In this document: positions 1 through 5,668 of the stretch, piece by piece | How the letters are laid out: each line of letters starts with the position of its first letter | Numbering within the stretch: the first letter of the stretch is position 1 | Source: JANMZR01 sp031383555 | Lineage (GTDB): Bacteria > Bacteroidota > Bacteroidia > Cytophagales > Spirosomataceae | DNA length: 7,498 bases | Direction: 5' to 3' | Assembly: GCA_031383555.1 (NCBI GenBank) | Contig: JANMZR010000445.1 | Span: 1 to 7,498 of the forward strand | The notes under the pieces: model-generated | Databases searched by the model: none | What the model was told of the DNA's origin: nothing | The model's input: only the letters and a program-made list of their open reading frames with translations | Translations under genes and position numbers: made by a program

Positions 1-172
1 TACTGAAAGTTTAGAAAATATTTTGAAAAGACCTTTTAGTTTTATTTACATAAAAATCACTAGAAAACTCATATTTTATTTCAAAAAAGAATGAAACGAA
101 AACATTGATTTATAAATACGGAAATTAAAAAATATTTAAATTATATAATTAACCCCATATAAAATCAAAAAA

Positions 173-197
173 CTCCCCCATCAGGGGCTGGGGGGCT
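173..197 (+). other. C-run/G-run inverted element just before a start codon
   Basis: A run of five C (175-179), a four-base loop ATCA and a run of four G (184-187) can form a short GC hairpin. A second run of six G (190-195) could compete for the same C run. The element stands out in an otherwise very AT-rich leader (1-172) in which I see no gene and no good TAnnTTTG promoter. It ends about 9 bases before the ATG at 207, so if transcribed it would sit where ribosomes load. I recall similar C-run/G-run elements upstream of genes in other Bacteroidota, but cannot confirm this here. It could be a dispersed repeat, an RNA structure affecting translation, or the tail of an upstream terminator on either strand. 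Confidence 0.4.
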
Positions 198-206
198 ATT
201 TAAACT

Positions 207-1259
207 ATGAAAACAATAAAAGGTCCAGCTATATTTTTAGCGCAATTTTTAGATAACCATGCACCGTTTAATACTTTGGATAAGATATCTGATTGGGTGG
301 CTGGCTTGGGTTATAAAGGTATCCAAATCCCAACGTGGGATCCTCGGGCAATTGATTTGGAAAAAGCAGCCACATCACAAACTTACTGTGATGAGCTAAA
401 GGGCAAGTTAGCCGATAAAGGCTTGCAAATTACGGAGTTATCAACCCATTTGCAGGGGCAATTGGTGGCAGTAAACCCAGCATACGATGCAATGTTTGAC
501 GGCTTTGCACTAGATAGCGTAAAAGGTAATCCTAAAGCTCGCACCGAATGGGCTGTAAATCAGTTAAAATTAGCCGGAAAGGCTTCTCAAAACTTGGGGT
601 TAACAGCGCATGCAACTTTCTCTGGAGCCTTACTTTGGCATACCATGTACCCATGGCCACAGCGCCCTGCTGGTTTGGTGGAAATGGGCTTTGATGAATT
701 AGCTAAACGTTGGTTGCCAATATTGAATCATTTTGATGAATGTGGCGTAGATGTTTGTTATGAAATTCACCCTGGCGAAGACTTGCACGATGGCATTACT
801 TTTGAAATGTTTTTGGATAAAGTAAAAGGCCATAAACGAGCTAATTTATTGTACGACCCATCACATTTTGTATTGCAATGCCTTGATTATTTGCAGTATA
901 TAGATCTTTACCATGACCGCATTAAAATGTTCCATGTGAAGGACGCTGAATTTAATCCAACTGGTCGCCAAGGCGTTTATGGCGGTTATCAAAACTGGGT
1001 GAATCGAGCAGGCCGTTTCCGTAGTTTGGGTGATGGACAGGTTGATTTTCCATCCATTTTCTCAAAGCTTACACAATATGGTTGTGATGTTTGGGCTGTA
1101 TTGGAATGGGAATGTGCTATCAAAGATCCTGTGCAAGGAGCAGAGGAGGGAGCTCCATTCATATCAGATCATATTATCCAAGCCACTTCAAAAATATTTG
1201 ATGATTTTGCTGGTAGGGGAGCAGATTTGGAATTGAATAAGAAAATTTTGGGGCTTTAA
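207..1259 (+). CDS. Sugar phosphate isomerase/epimerase-like TIM-barrel protein (AP endonuclease 2 superfamily)
   Basis: This 350-residue cytoplasmic protein has no signal peptide. It looks like a xylose-isomerase-like TIM barrel of the sugar phosphate isomerase/epimerase (IolE/AP endonuclease family 2) superfamily. The sequence shows the expected strand-end metal ligands: E186 in YEIHPGE, D217 and H220 in YDPSH, H243 in FHVKD and E300 in VLEWE. The N-terminal strand (GPAIFLAQF) and the early GYKGIQIP segment fit barrel strands 1 and 2. These enzymes usually use a divalent metal to isomerise or epimerise sugars or keto-sugars; the substrate cannot be read from the sequence. The relatives I recall sit beside Gfo/Idh/MocA dehydrogenases and DUF1080 proteins in Bacteroidota; here a DUF1080 gene lies about 2.2 kb downstream. 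The ATG at 207 gives a full-length family start, and a strong terminator follows the stop, so it is probably a single-gene unit or the last gene of one. The family is secure, the reaction is not. Confidence 0.85.
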   Translation: MKTIKGPAIFLAQFLDNHAPFNTLDKISDWVAGLGYKGIQIPTWDPRAIDLEKAATSQTYCDELKGKLADKGLQITELSTHLQGQLVAVNPAYDAMFDGFALDSVKGNPKARTEWAVNQLKLAGKASQNLGLTAHATFSGALLWHTMYPWPQRPAGLVEMGFDELAKRWLPILNHFDECGVDVCYEIHPGEDLHDGITFEMFLDKVKGHKRANLLYDPSHFVLQCLDYLQYIDLYHDRIKMFHVKDAEFNPTGRQGVYGGYQNWVNRAGRFRSLGDGQVDFPSIFSKLTQYGCDVWAVLEWECAIKDPVQGAEEGAPFISDHIIQATSKIFDDFAGRGADLELNKKILGL

Positions 1260-1276
1260 TTCTCAATTAAAATACT

Positions 1277-1326
1277 AAACGTCGGCAATGCAAAATCAAT
1301 TTTGATTAGCTTGTCGACGTTTTTTT
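1277..1326 (+). terminator. Intrinsic terminator of the TIM-barrel gene
   Basis: The arms 1277-1288 (AAACGTCGGCAA) and 1311-1322 (TTGTCGACGTTT) pair over 12 positions with a single G-U wobble. A T tract runs from 1320 to 1326. The loop itself contains a smaller AT-rich hairpin (AATCA at 1294-1298 against TGATT at 1303-1307). It starts 18 bases after the stop codon of the upstream gene. This is the classic rho-independent arrangement. Confidence 0.85.
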
Positions 1327-1340
1327 ACAATAATGTTTTA

Positions 1341-1381
1341 TTGCTTAATTATTTGAAAAATAAATAATTAGCAACTTTTTT
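1341..1381 (+). terminator. Second, AT-rich hairpin followed by a T tract
   Basis: TTGC, a bulged T and TAATTATTT (1341-1354) pair with AAATAATTA GCAA (1362-1374), leaving a seven-base loop (GAAAAAT) and then six T (1376-1381). It is a 13-bp stem with one bulge but few GC pairs. It may be a backup terminator behind 1277-1326. Alternatively, if the next gene's promoter lies upstream, it could be a leader structure or a palindromic binding site. It ends 25 bases before the GTG start at 1407. Confidence 0.45.
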
Positions 1382-1406
1382 AACTACTATAACAAATATA
1401 AAAATC

Positions 1407-2096
1407 GTGAAAAAAGTTATTCTTTTTATTTTAATCTCATTCCCTTTTTTATCAAACTCACAAGATTTCCTTCCACCATTTGAACGTTTTTCAAGTAAAA
1501 AAGATGATATTCTTATCTTAAATTCAGGAGAAAAAATTCTATTTTATTTAGACGATTTAGATCGTAAAAAAGGGTTAATTACCAATGTTGCTGGAAAAAC
1601 TATGGCTGGGAAAAAATTTGAATATGAAGCCGACCAAATTAAAGAATTATATTTAGTACCATCAGATATGGCAAAATTAGGCGGCGCTATGAAAGCTACT
1701 CGATCAGTTTTAAAAGCCACTCGAACTGACTTAAAAGAACTTAGTCGTGAGCACGTGCAATTTTTCCAACAAAAAGTAGAAGACCAAAAAAAAACCACAT
1801 TGTTGCAGTTGTTAAATCCTGATTTTCAATCAAAAATGAAAATATACGACAATCCTTGGGCCGCAGAAACTATGGGGCTTGGTTTTGGTGGTATCCAACT
1901 AACAGGAGGTATAGCCAAATCTTATTACGCTGAATATGAAGGCAAAACGGTGAAAATTTTCAAACGAAATTATGAAGAACTTTTTGCGGAATTGTTTGCC
2001 AACTGTCCTGCTGTTTTGACCAAATTTAAATCCGCCGCATGGCGTGACTTGCCAGAGCATTTAAATGTTTATGAGGATAATTGTGTGGAAAAATAA
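1407..2096 (+). CDS. Uncharacterised secreted protein
   Basis: This 229-residue protein starts at a GTG codon. The start is supported by a Sec signal peptide that begins immediately (MKKVILFILISFPFLSNSQ, likely cut near residue 18-19). I do not recognise a named domain. The first mature part (about residues 32-85) looks like a small beta-rich unit: DDILILNSGEKILFYLDDL, then GLITNV, then FEYEADQIKELYL. The pattern recalls secreted Bacteroidota proteins of unknown function. A charged helical stretch follows (about 95-130) with a small internal repeat, KATRSVLKATRTDLKEL. A glycine-rich segment (GLGFGGIQLTGG, near 157-168) precedes the C-terminal helix with cysteines near 199 and 226. The gene is flanked by terminator-like hairpins upstream and REP sequences downstream, so it is probably transcribed alone. 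It contains a run of nine A at 1786-1794. It is likely periplasmic or outer-membrane associated; no function can be assigned. Confidence 0.75.
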   Translation: MKKVILFILISFPFLSNSQDFLPPFERFSSKKDDILILNSGEKILFYLDDLDRKKGLITNVAGKTMAGKKFEYEADQIKELYLVPSDMAKLGGAMKATRSVLKATRTDLKELSREHVQFFQQKVEDQKKTTLLQLLNPDFQSKMKIYDNPWAAETMGLGFGGIQLTGGIAKSYYAEYEGKTVKIFKRNYEELFAELFANCPAVLTKFKSAAWRDLPEHLNVYEDNCVEK

Positions 2097-2164
2097 AAAT
2101 ATAATGAGATGTAAGGGCATACACTTGCGGAGACCCAAATTTTAGAGTATTATTATTTTTGTAA

Positions 2165-2188
2165 GGGGCGTGCCCTCGTGGCCGCCCC
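2165..2188 (+). repeat. REP-like GC-rich imperfect palindrome, copy 1
   Basis: A 24-base element in which 20 bases are G or C, in AT-rich surroundings. GGGGCG (2165-2170) pairs with CGCCCC (2183-2188). After a bulged T at 2171, GCC (2172-2174) pairs with GGC (2180-2182), leaving the loop CTCGT. A hairpin of this size with a bulge is the hallmark of bacterial REP sequences. The bases before it are GTAAG, one base longer than the GTAG tetranucleotide known to mark REPs recognised by RAYT proteins. It differs from copies 2 and 3, read on the same strand sense, by one loop base. Confidence 0.8.
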
Positions 2189-2253
2189 TAACATAAGAAA
2201 ACAACCGTGTTGAATTCTCAAAACCGAAAACAACATTTTTCTATGCCCAAAAA

Positions 2254-2279
2254 GGGCGGCCACAAGGGCACGCCCCTAC
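2254..2279 (-). repeat. REP-like palindrome, copy 2, inverted, with GTAG flank
   Basis: Read on the minus strand it begins with GTAG (complement of 2276-2279), then GGGCG, a bulged T, GCC, the loop CTTGT, GGC and CGCCC. It is therefore the inverted partner of copy 1, separated from it by 65 bases. This is the head-to-head layout of a BIME (paired REP and inverted REP). The GTAG tetranucleotide abuts the hairpin foot as in described RAYT substrates. The flank on the other side (GCCC at 2245-2248, five A, then GGGC) allows a small alternative hairpin. It lies 66 bases before the RAYT start codon, within the likely leader or promoter region of that gene. Confidence 0.82.
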
Positions 2280-2344
2280 TGAGTTCTCATTCCAATAATT
2301 TACCTTTTTCATTTGAAATTCTTTTGAAATAACTTTTAAAAAAT

Positions 2345-2920
2345 ATGACCAAATCAAATTATTATCCAAAAATTCATAACCGCAAAAGCCAAAGATTGAA
2401 AGGTTATGATTATTCAAATGAAGGATTATATTTCATTACTATTTGCTGCCAAAATATGGAACACAGGTTTGGTGAAATTATCCAAATTGAAGGTGCTAAT
2501 AAAGTAATAATGGAATTTAATGGAGCAGGGGAAATGATAAATGTAGAATGGTCTAATTTAAAAAACAGATTTCAAAATATAGAACTACACGAATTTCAAA
2601 CCATGCCAAATCATTTTCATGGTATAATTGAAATTGTTGAAATGGATGGGCGGCCACAAGGGCACGCCCCGACAAATAACAATTCCCTCAAAAACAAAAC
2701 AATTAGTGATATGTTGGATGCATTTAAATCCATAACAACTTTAGGATATATTCGTGGCGTAGATGTGTTGGGTTGGGATAGATTTGATAAAAAGATTTGG
2801 CAGCGAAATTTTCACGACCATATCATTAAAGATGAAAAAGAGTACATCAGAATTTCAAATTATATCGTCAATAATCCTTCAAGTTGGGAAAGCGATAAAT
2901 TTAATCCTAAAAATCTATAA
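2345..2920 (+). CDS. RAYT: REP-associated tyrosine transposase (Y1_Tnp / IS200-like HUH family)
   Basis: This 191-residue protein is a single-strand DNA nuclease of the HUH Y1 class. Known relatives bind REP hairpins next to a GTAG tetranucleotide and cut them through a covalent phosphotyrosine bond. The N-terminal RKSQRLKGYDYSNEGLYFIT segment is typical of the family. The HUH pair is H90-F-H92 in MPNHFHGII, and the catalytic tyrosine should be Y173 in RISNYIVNNP, matching Y115 in the YI-x-x-NP motif of E. coli TnpA-REP. An AFKS helix (about 126-129) and WQRNFHDHII (152-161) lie between. All key residues are present, so it should be active. No terminal inverted repeats or target duplications bound it, which fits a stationary RAYT rather than an insertion sequence. 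Two inverted REPs lie just upstream, and a third is embedded in the coding sequence as residues 102-109. The ATG at 2345 gives a normal family N-terminus. The next gene starts 8 bases after the stop. Confidence 0.93.
   Translation: MTKSNYYPKIHNRKSQRLKGYDYSNEGLYFITICCQNMEHRFGEIIQIEGANKVIMEFNGAGEMINVEWSNLKNRFQNIELHEFQTMPNHFHGIIEIVEMDGRPQGHAPTNNNSLKNKTISDMLDAFKSITTLGYIRGVDVLGWDRFDKKIWQRNFHDHIIKDEKEYIRISNYIVNNPSSWESDKFNPKNL
2648..2670 (-). repeat. REP-like palindrome, copy 3, embedded in frame in the RAYT gene
   Basis: These 23 bases are identical to 2254-2276, with the same orientation and the same bulged hairpin. They are translated in frame as GRPQGHAP (residues 102-109 of the RAYT), with T110 following. 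In the adjoining tetranucleotide, read on the minus strand, GTCG replaces GTAG. At 19 of 23 G or C the stretch stands out sharply within an AT-rich gene. It falls in the loop between the HUH strand (H90, H92) and the AFKS helix, where the protein can apparently tolerate extra residues. Confidence 0.88.
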
Positions 2921-2928
2921 AAATTCAA

Positions 2929-3342
2929 TTGGAAAATTACCAAACCCTAGTAAAACAATTTATCAATTGCACCCTCCCAAAATCCGAATGGACCCACGAG
3001 GCCCATTTGATTACATGCGTGTGGCATTTAGAAAATTATGACCAAATGAAAAGTATTTGTTTTTTAAGGTCAAGAATAATTACCTTTAATCATTCTGTTG
3101 GCGGTCAAAACACAACTACTGGAGGCTACCATGAAACACTTACCCAATTTTATGTGAAAATAATTGAACAATTTTTGAAAAATTTGGACAATCCAAATCT
3201 GACTTTTGAAGAAAAATGCGAAAAATTACTCGAAAGTCCGATTGCAAATCGTGAATACCCGCTAAAGTATTATACAAAAGAGCTTTTATTTTCATTATCT
3301 TGCAGGGCAACTTGGGTTGAGTCAGATTTGAAGAAAATTTAA
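2929..3342 (+). CDS. Small uncharacterised protein with WTHEAHL and GYHET motifs
   Basis: A 137-residue soluble protein with no signal peptide or membrane segment. The only start that keeps the conserved-looking N-terminus is TTG at 2929. The frame is closed by a TAA at 2908-2910, and the first in-frame ATG (residue 40, at 3046) would remove the first motif. The motif W21-T-H-E-A-H26-L, the asparagine-rich stretch near N54-N61 and G66-Y-H68-E-T-L-T look like conserved, possibly metal-binding positions. I recall short bacterial hypothetical proteins with a similar H-x-x-H plus YHETxT pattern, but no named function. The rest is mostly helical (about 71-105 and 112-124). It starts 8 bases after the RAYT stop, so the two are probably on one transcript and may be translationally coupled, though nothing shows a shared role. 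Confidence 0.72.
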   Translation: MENYQTLVKQFINCTLPKSEWTHEAHLITCVWHLENYDQMKSICFLRSRIITFNHSVGGQNTTTGGYHETLTQFYVKIIEQFLKNLDNPNLTFEEKCEKLLESPIANREYPLKYYTKELLFSLSCRATWVESDLKKI

Positions 3343-3431
3343 TAGGCAATTTGCATTTAGCAATTTCAAAATTAGAAATAGAAATTAAAAAAAGAAAATC
3401 GATAAACAATAATGCTCAATTTTATACAAAA

Positions 3432-4121
3432 ATGAAAAAAACAACAATTTTATTCTTATTCGTACTCTCATCTTCAACTGTTTATGCACAAAATAAACTT
3501 ACAAAAGCCGAAAAAAAACAAGGCTGGAAATTACTTTTTGATGGCAAAACAACCAATGGGTGGCATACTTATAACAAAACCTCAATTGGCGAAGCATGGA
3601 AAGTAAAAGATGGTGCTATTATGTTTGATACTACTTCAAAAGATGGTGGGGATATTGTAACTGACAAAAGTTACGATAATTATGAGTTTTCTGTCGATTG
3701 GAAAATCTCGAAAAATGGCAACTCTGGATTGATTTTCAATGTTAAAGAAGACCCATCTTTAAAAGAAACTTACTTTTCGGGGCCTGAGTTTCAAGTGGTT
3801 GATGCTGGGCACCCTGATGCAAAAATTTTTAAACATGCCGCCGGTGATTTGTACGATTTAATACCTTCAGCGAAGCCTGTTGCCAAATATGGCGAATGGA
3901 ATACAGCAAGAATTGTGAACAATAAAGGTCTTTTGGAATTATTTTTGAACGGAACAAAAGTAGTGGAAACTCGTATCGACAATCAAGCTTGGAAAGATTT
4001 GATAGCGGGTTCAAAATTCAAAAAAATGCCAGAATTTGGCAAATATTTAGGTGGAAAAATTGCATTACAAGACCATGGAAATGCGGTTTGGTTTAGAAAT
4101 ATTAAAGTCAGAAAACTATAA
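3432..4121 (+). CDS. Secreted DUF1080 (3-keto-disaccharide hydrolase domain) protein
   Basis: This 229-residue secreted protein has a signal peptide MKKTTILFLFVLSSSTVYAQ, probably cut after A19 or Q20. The mature part is one DUF1080 domain (concanavalin-like beta sandwich). It opens with WKLLFDGKTTNGWHTY (about 32-47) and runs through N97-SGLIFNV, G117-PEFQVVDAGH, G138-DLYDLIP and the closing IALQDHG / VWFRNIKV block (210-226), which is the usual family ending. Family members are linked to cleavage of 3-keto-glycosides or otherwise act on plant or host glycans; the exact substrate is not visible. I chose the ATG at 3432 because it places the signal peptide at the very N-terminus; the frame extends to a TTG at 3351, but those 27 residues are polar and lie upstream of a normal signal sequence. 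The next gene follows after 6 bases. No clear promoter is visible in 3343-3431. Confidence 0.9.
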   Translation: MKKTTILFLFVLSSSTVYAQNKLTKAEKKQGWKLLFDGKTTNGWHTYNKTSIGEAWKVKDGAIMFDTTSKDGGDIVTDKSYDNYEFSVDWKISKNGNSGLIFNVKEDPSLKETYFSGPEFQVVDAGHPDAKIFKHAAGDLYDLIPSAKPVAKYGEWNTARIVNNKGLLELFLNGTKVVETRIDNQAWKDLIAGSKFKKMPEFGKYLGGKIALQDHGNAVWFRNIKVRKL

Positions 4122-4127
4122 AAAAGA

Positions 4128-4466
4128 ATGTGGAGCATAGATACGCTATGGTTTGAGGTGGCAATTGTAAGTATTGTAATAGCCTTAGGGAATATTTTTT
4201 TTGGGCATTTTGAAGAAAGGTCACCACGATTCCGGAAATTTTTAAAATATATTGTTTTACTAACTGTTACCCTTTCATTGTCATATTTCACAAGCAGAAC
4301 ATTTGCCATGTGGTTTTTGGGCGCTTGGCTAATTCCTCTGGTTTATATTCATGGTTATCTACTTCCCAAAAAAGGAATAAACGGTTGGACGGCTGAGCCT
4401 AAAGATAAATACTATGAATTTAGAGGTTGGGATAAGGATATTTTTGGAAGAAAGAAAGAAAATTAA
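4128..4466 (+). CDS. Small three-helix membrane protein of unknown function
   Basis: A 112-residue protein starting 6 bases after the DUF1080 stop, so almost certainly on the same transcript. Three hydrophobic helices are visible at about residues 8-25, 39-56 and 60-80. The first loop (FGHFEERSPRFRKFLK) is positively charged, which places it in the cytoplasm. The polar C-terminal tail (about 83-112) carries LPKKGINGWTAEP, then KYYEFRGW, a segment that looks conserved and that I recall from short Bacteroidota hypothetical proteins. No catalytic residue pattern is recognisable. With an odd number of helices, the N-terminus and the tail should lie on opposite sides, though the first helix is short and polar at its ends. 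The pairing with a secreted DUF1080 protein may be chance. Confidence 0.75.
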   Translation: MWSIDTLWFEVAIVSIVIALGNIFFGHFEERSPRFRKFLKYIVLLTVTLSLSYFTSRTFAMWFLGAWLIPLVYIHGYLLPKKGINGWTAEPKDKYYEFRGWDKDIFGRKKEN

Positions 4467-4480
4467 AGACTTATTGTCAT

Positions 4481-4496
4481 AAAGACACAAAGACAC
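4481..4496 (+). repeat. Tandem direct repeat AAAGACAC x2
   Basis: Two adjacent copies of AAAGACAC, preceded by a further AAAGAC at 4465-4470, in the 143-base gap between the membrane-protein gene and the beta-propeller gene. The rest of this gap is AT-rich. It holds a weak promoter-like TACCTTTT (4587-4594) but no TTG at the right distance. No convincing terminator is visible in the gap. Confidence 0.55.
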
Positions 4497-4609
4497 TATT
4501 GCCTATAATTCAATTAATTATAATTTATAACTTAGGTTAGCCGCCTTAAAGTTATTGGCTTTTAAATGATTAACTTATCAATGGTTTACCTTTTAAATTT
4601 CAATATAAA

Positions 4610-5644
4610 ATGATTTATATAAAAAATAGAAAAATTGTACTTGTTATCTTTTTAGGAGTGATAATTATTTCGATTAGCAACGCACAAACTACTCCCAATC
4701 GAGTGCTTTTGGCCATTTCGAAGGCTAATCATACTTTGGCGGTTGTTGATCCGATTTCTTTAAATATCCTTTCTAAAATCCCTGTTGGGCAAGACCCACA
4801 CGAAGTAATCGCCTCCACTGATGGTACAAGGGCTTATGTATGTATATATGGTGGTGGTATTTTTCATGAAATAAATGAAATTGACCTTTTAGAAAAAAAG
4901 CCAATCCAAAATATCGATACAAGGCCGTTGTACGGACCACATGATATCACTTTTGTAAATGGAAAGGCATGGTTTACCGCCGAAGGGTCAAAAGCCATAG
5001 GACGACTTGACCCAAAAACTGGAAAGCTAGATTGGAGTATGGGTACTGGCCAAGAGCGCACGCATATGCTGTATGTTTCACCAGATGAAAAAAAGATATG
5101 TACCATAAACATAGCCTCAGGCACTGTAAGCATTTTTGATAAAAAGATAATAATGCCAGGAAACATTGCCTCTACAAACGCAAAACCTCGGGAAGAATGG
5201 AGCCAAACCTTGGTGCCAGTAAGTCGTGGCTCTGAAGGCTTTGATGTATTTGCAAATGGAAATGAATTATGGACAGCCTCGGGTGAAGATGGTGCCATTT
5301 CAATTGTAGATTTAATCAATAATAAATTCTTATCAAAAATTGATGCTAAAGTGCTAGGAGCCAATAGATTAAAATTTACTCCTGATGGCAAGTTGGCATT
5401 TATTTCGAGTTTGCGAACAGGCGATTTGGCAATACTTGATACTCAAACTTATAAAGAAATAAAAAGGCTTGACCTTGGGAAAGGCGCAGCAGGGATATTA
5501 ATGGATCCTGTTGGAAATCGTGCTTTTGTGGCTTGTTCTGCTGATAATTATATTGCGATTATTGACCTGAAAACCCTTGAAATTACCGGGCGGTTGGACG
5601 TTGGCGGTGTACCTGATGGCTTGGCGTGGGCAATTAGGCCATAA
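4610..5644 (+). CDS. Secreted YVTN-type beta-propeller protein (YncE-like)
   Basis: This 344-residue protein has a basic N-terminus and hydrophobic core (KNRKIVLVIFLGVIIISISNAQ) typical of a Sec signal peptide, cut near A25. The mature part is a run of beta-propeller blades. Clear units include VLLAISKANHTLAVVDP with IPVGQDPHEV and DGTRAYVC (about 32-79), LWTASGEDGAISIVDL to PDGKLAFIS (220-266), LRTGDLAILDTQT to GNRAFVAC (268-309) and NYIAIIDLKT to VGGVPDGLAW (313-340). The signature of an aspartate before the turn and a VG-x-x-P strand fits YVTN/YncE seven-bladed propellers. The length is right for a lone propeller without an added catalytic domain. Such proteins act as binding scaffolds in the periplasm or at the surface; no ligand can be named. 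It ends 8 bases before the end of the convergent ABC transporter gene. The ATG at 4610 is supported by the signal peptide. Confidence 0.85.
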   Translation: MIYIKNRKIVLVIFLGVIIISISNAQTTPNRVLLAISKANHTLAVVDPISLNILSKIPVGQDPHEVIASTDGTRAYVCIYGGGIFHEINEIDLLEKKPIQNIDTRPLYGPHDITFVNGKAWFTAEGSKAIGRLDPKTGKLDWSMGTGQERTHMLYVSPDEKKICTINIASGTVSIFDKKIIMPGNIASTNAKPREEWSQTLVPVSRGSEGFDVFANGNELWTASGEDGAISIVDLINNKFLSKIDAKVLGANRLKFTPDGKLAFISSLRTGDLAILDTQTYKEIKRLDLGKGAAGILMDPVGNRAFVACSADNYIAIIDLKTLEITGRLDVGGVPDGLAWAIRP

Positions 5645-5668
5645 GTTTGCAATTAGACAAACTGCAAA
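5644..5668. other. Short inverted repeats at the convergent gene ends
   Basis: AGTTTG (5644-5649) pairs with CAAACT (5658-5663), and alternatively TTTGCA (5646-5651) pairs with TGCAAA (5663-5668). These overlap the junction where the propeller gene and the ABC transporter gene converge, and run into the last codons of the transporter. Neither hairpin is followed by a T tract on either strand, so at best this is a weak two-way transcription end. Confidence 0.25.

Noticed and set aside
1544..1798. Minus-strand open frame inside the secreted-protein gene
   Set aside because: It is antisense to a gene with a clear signal peptide and has no recognisable protein features.
2165..2670. CRISPR array
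   Set aside because: Only three short repeats, in mixed orientation and at irregular spacing, one inside a gene; the palindromic hairpin and RAYT fit REPs instead.
2161..2920. IS200/IS605-type insertion sequence boundaries
   Set aside because: No matching left and right end hairpins flank the transposase, and the REPs lie on one side and inside it; a RAYT locus explains this better.
2763..3041. Plus-strand open frame across the RAYT end and next gene
   Set aside because: It overlaps two better-supported genes in another frame; the translation shows no family features.
3351..3431. Longer start (TTG at 3351) for the DUF1080 gene
   Set aside because: It adds 27 polar residues ahead of a textbook signal peptide that begins at the ATG at 3432.
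3983..4309. Minus-strand open frame over the DUF1080/membrane-protein junction
   Set aside because: It lies antisense to two tightly spaced genes with better support, and its hydrophobic parts are just the reverse reading of AT-rich codons.
4555..4594. Promoter for the beta-propeller gene (TTG at 4555, TACCTTTT at 4587)
   Set aside because: The -7-like box misses one consensus base and the spacer of 29 is too long.
4864..5391. 175-residue minus-strand open frame within the beta-propeller gene
   Set aside because: The opposite strand encodes regular propeller blades; this frame is a shadow.
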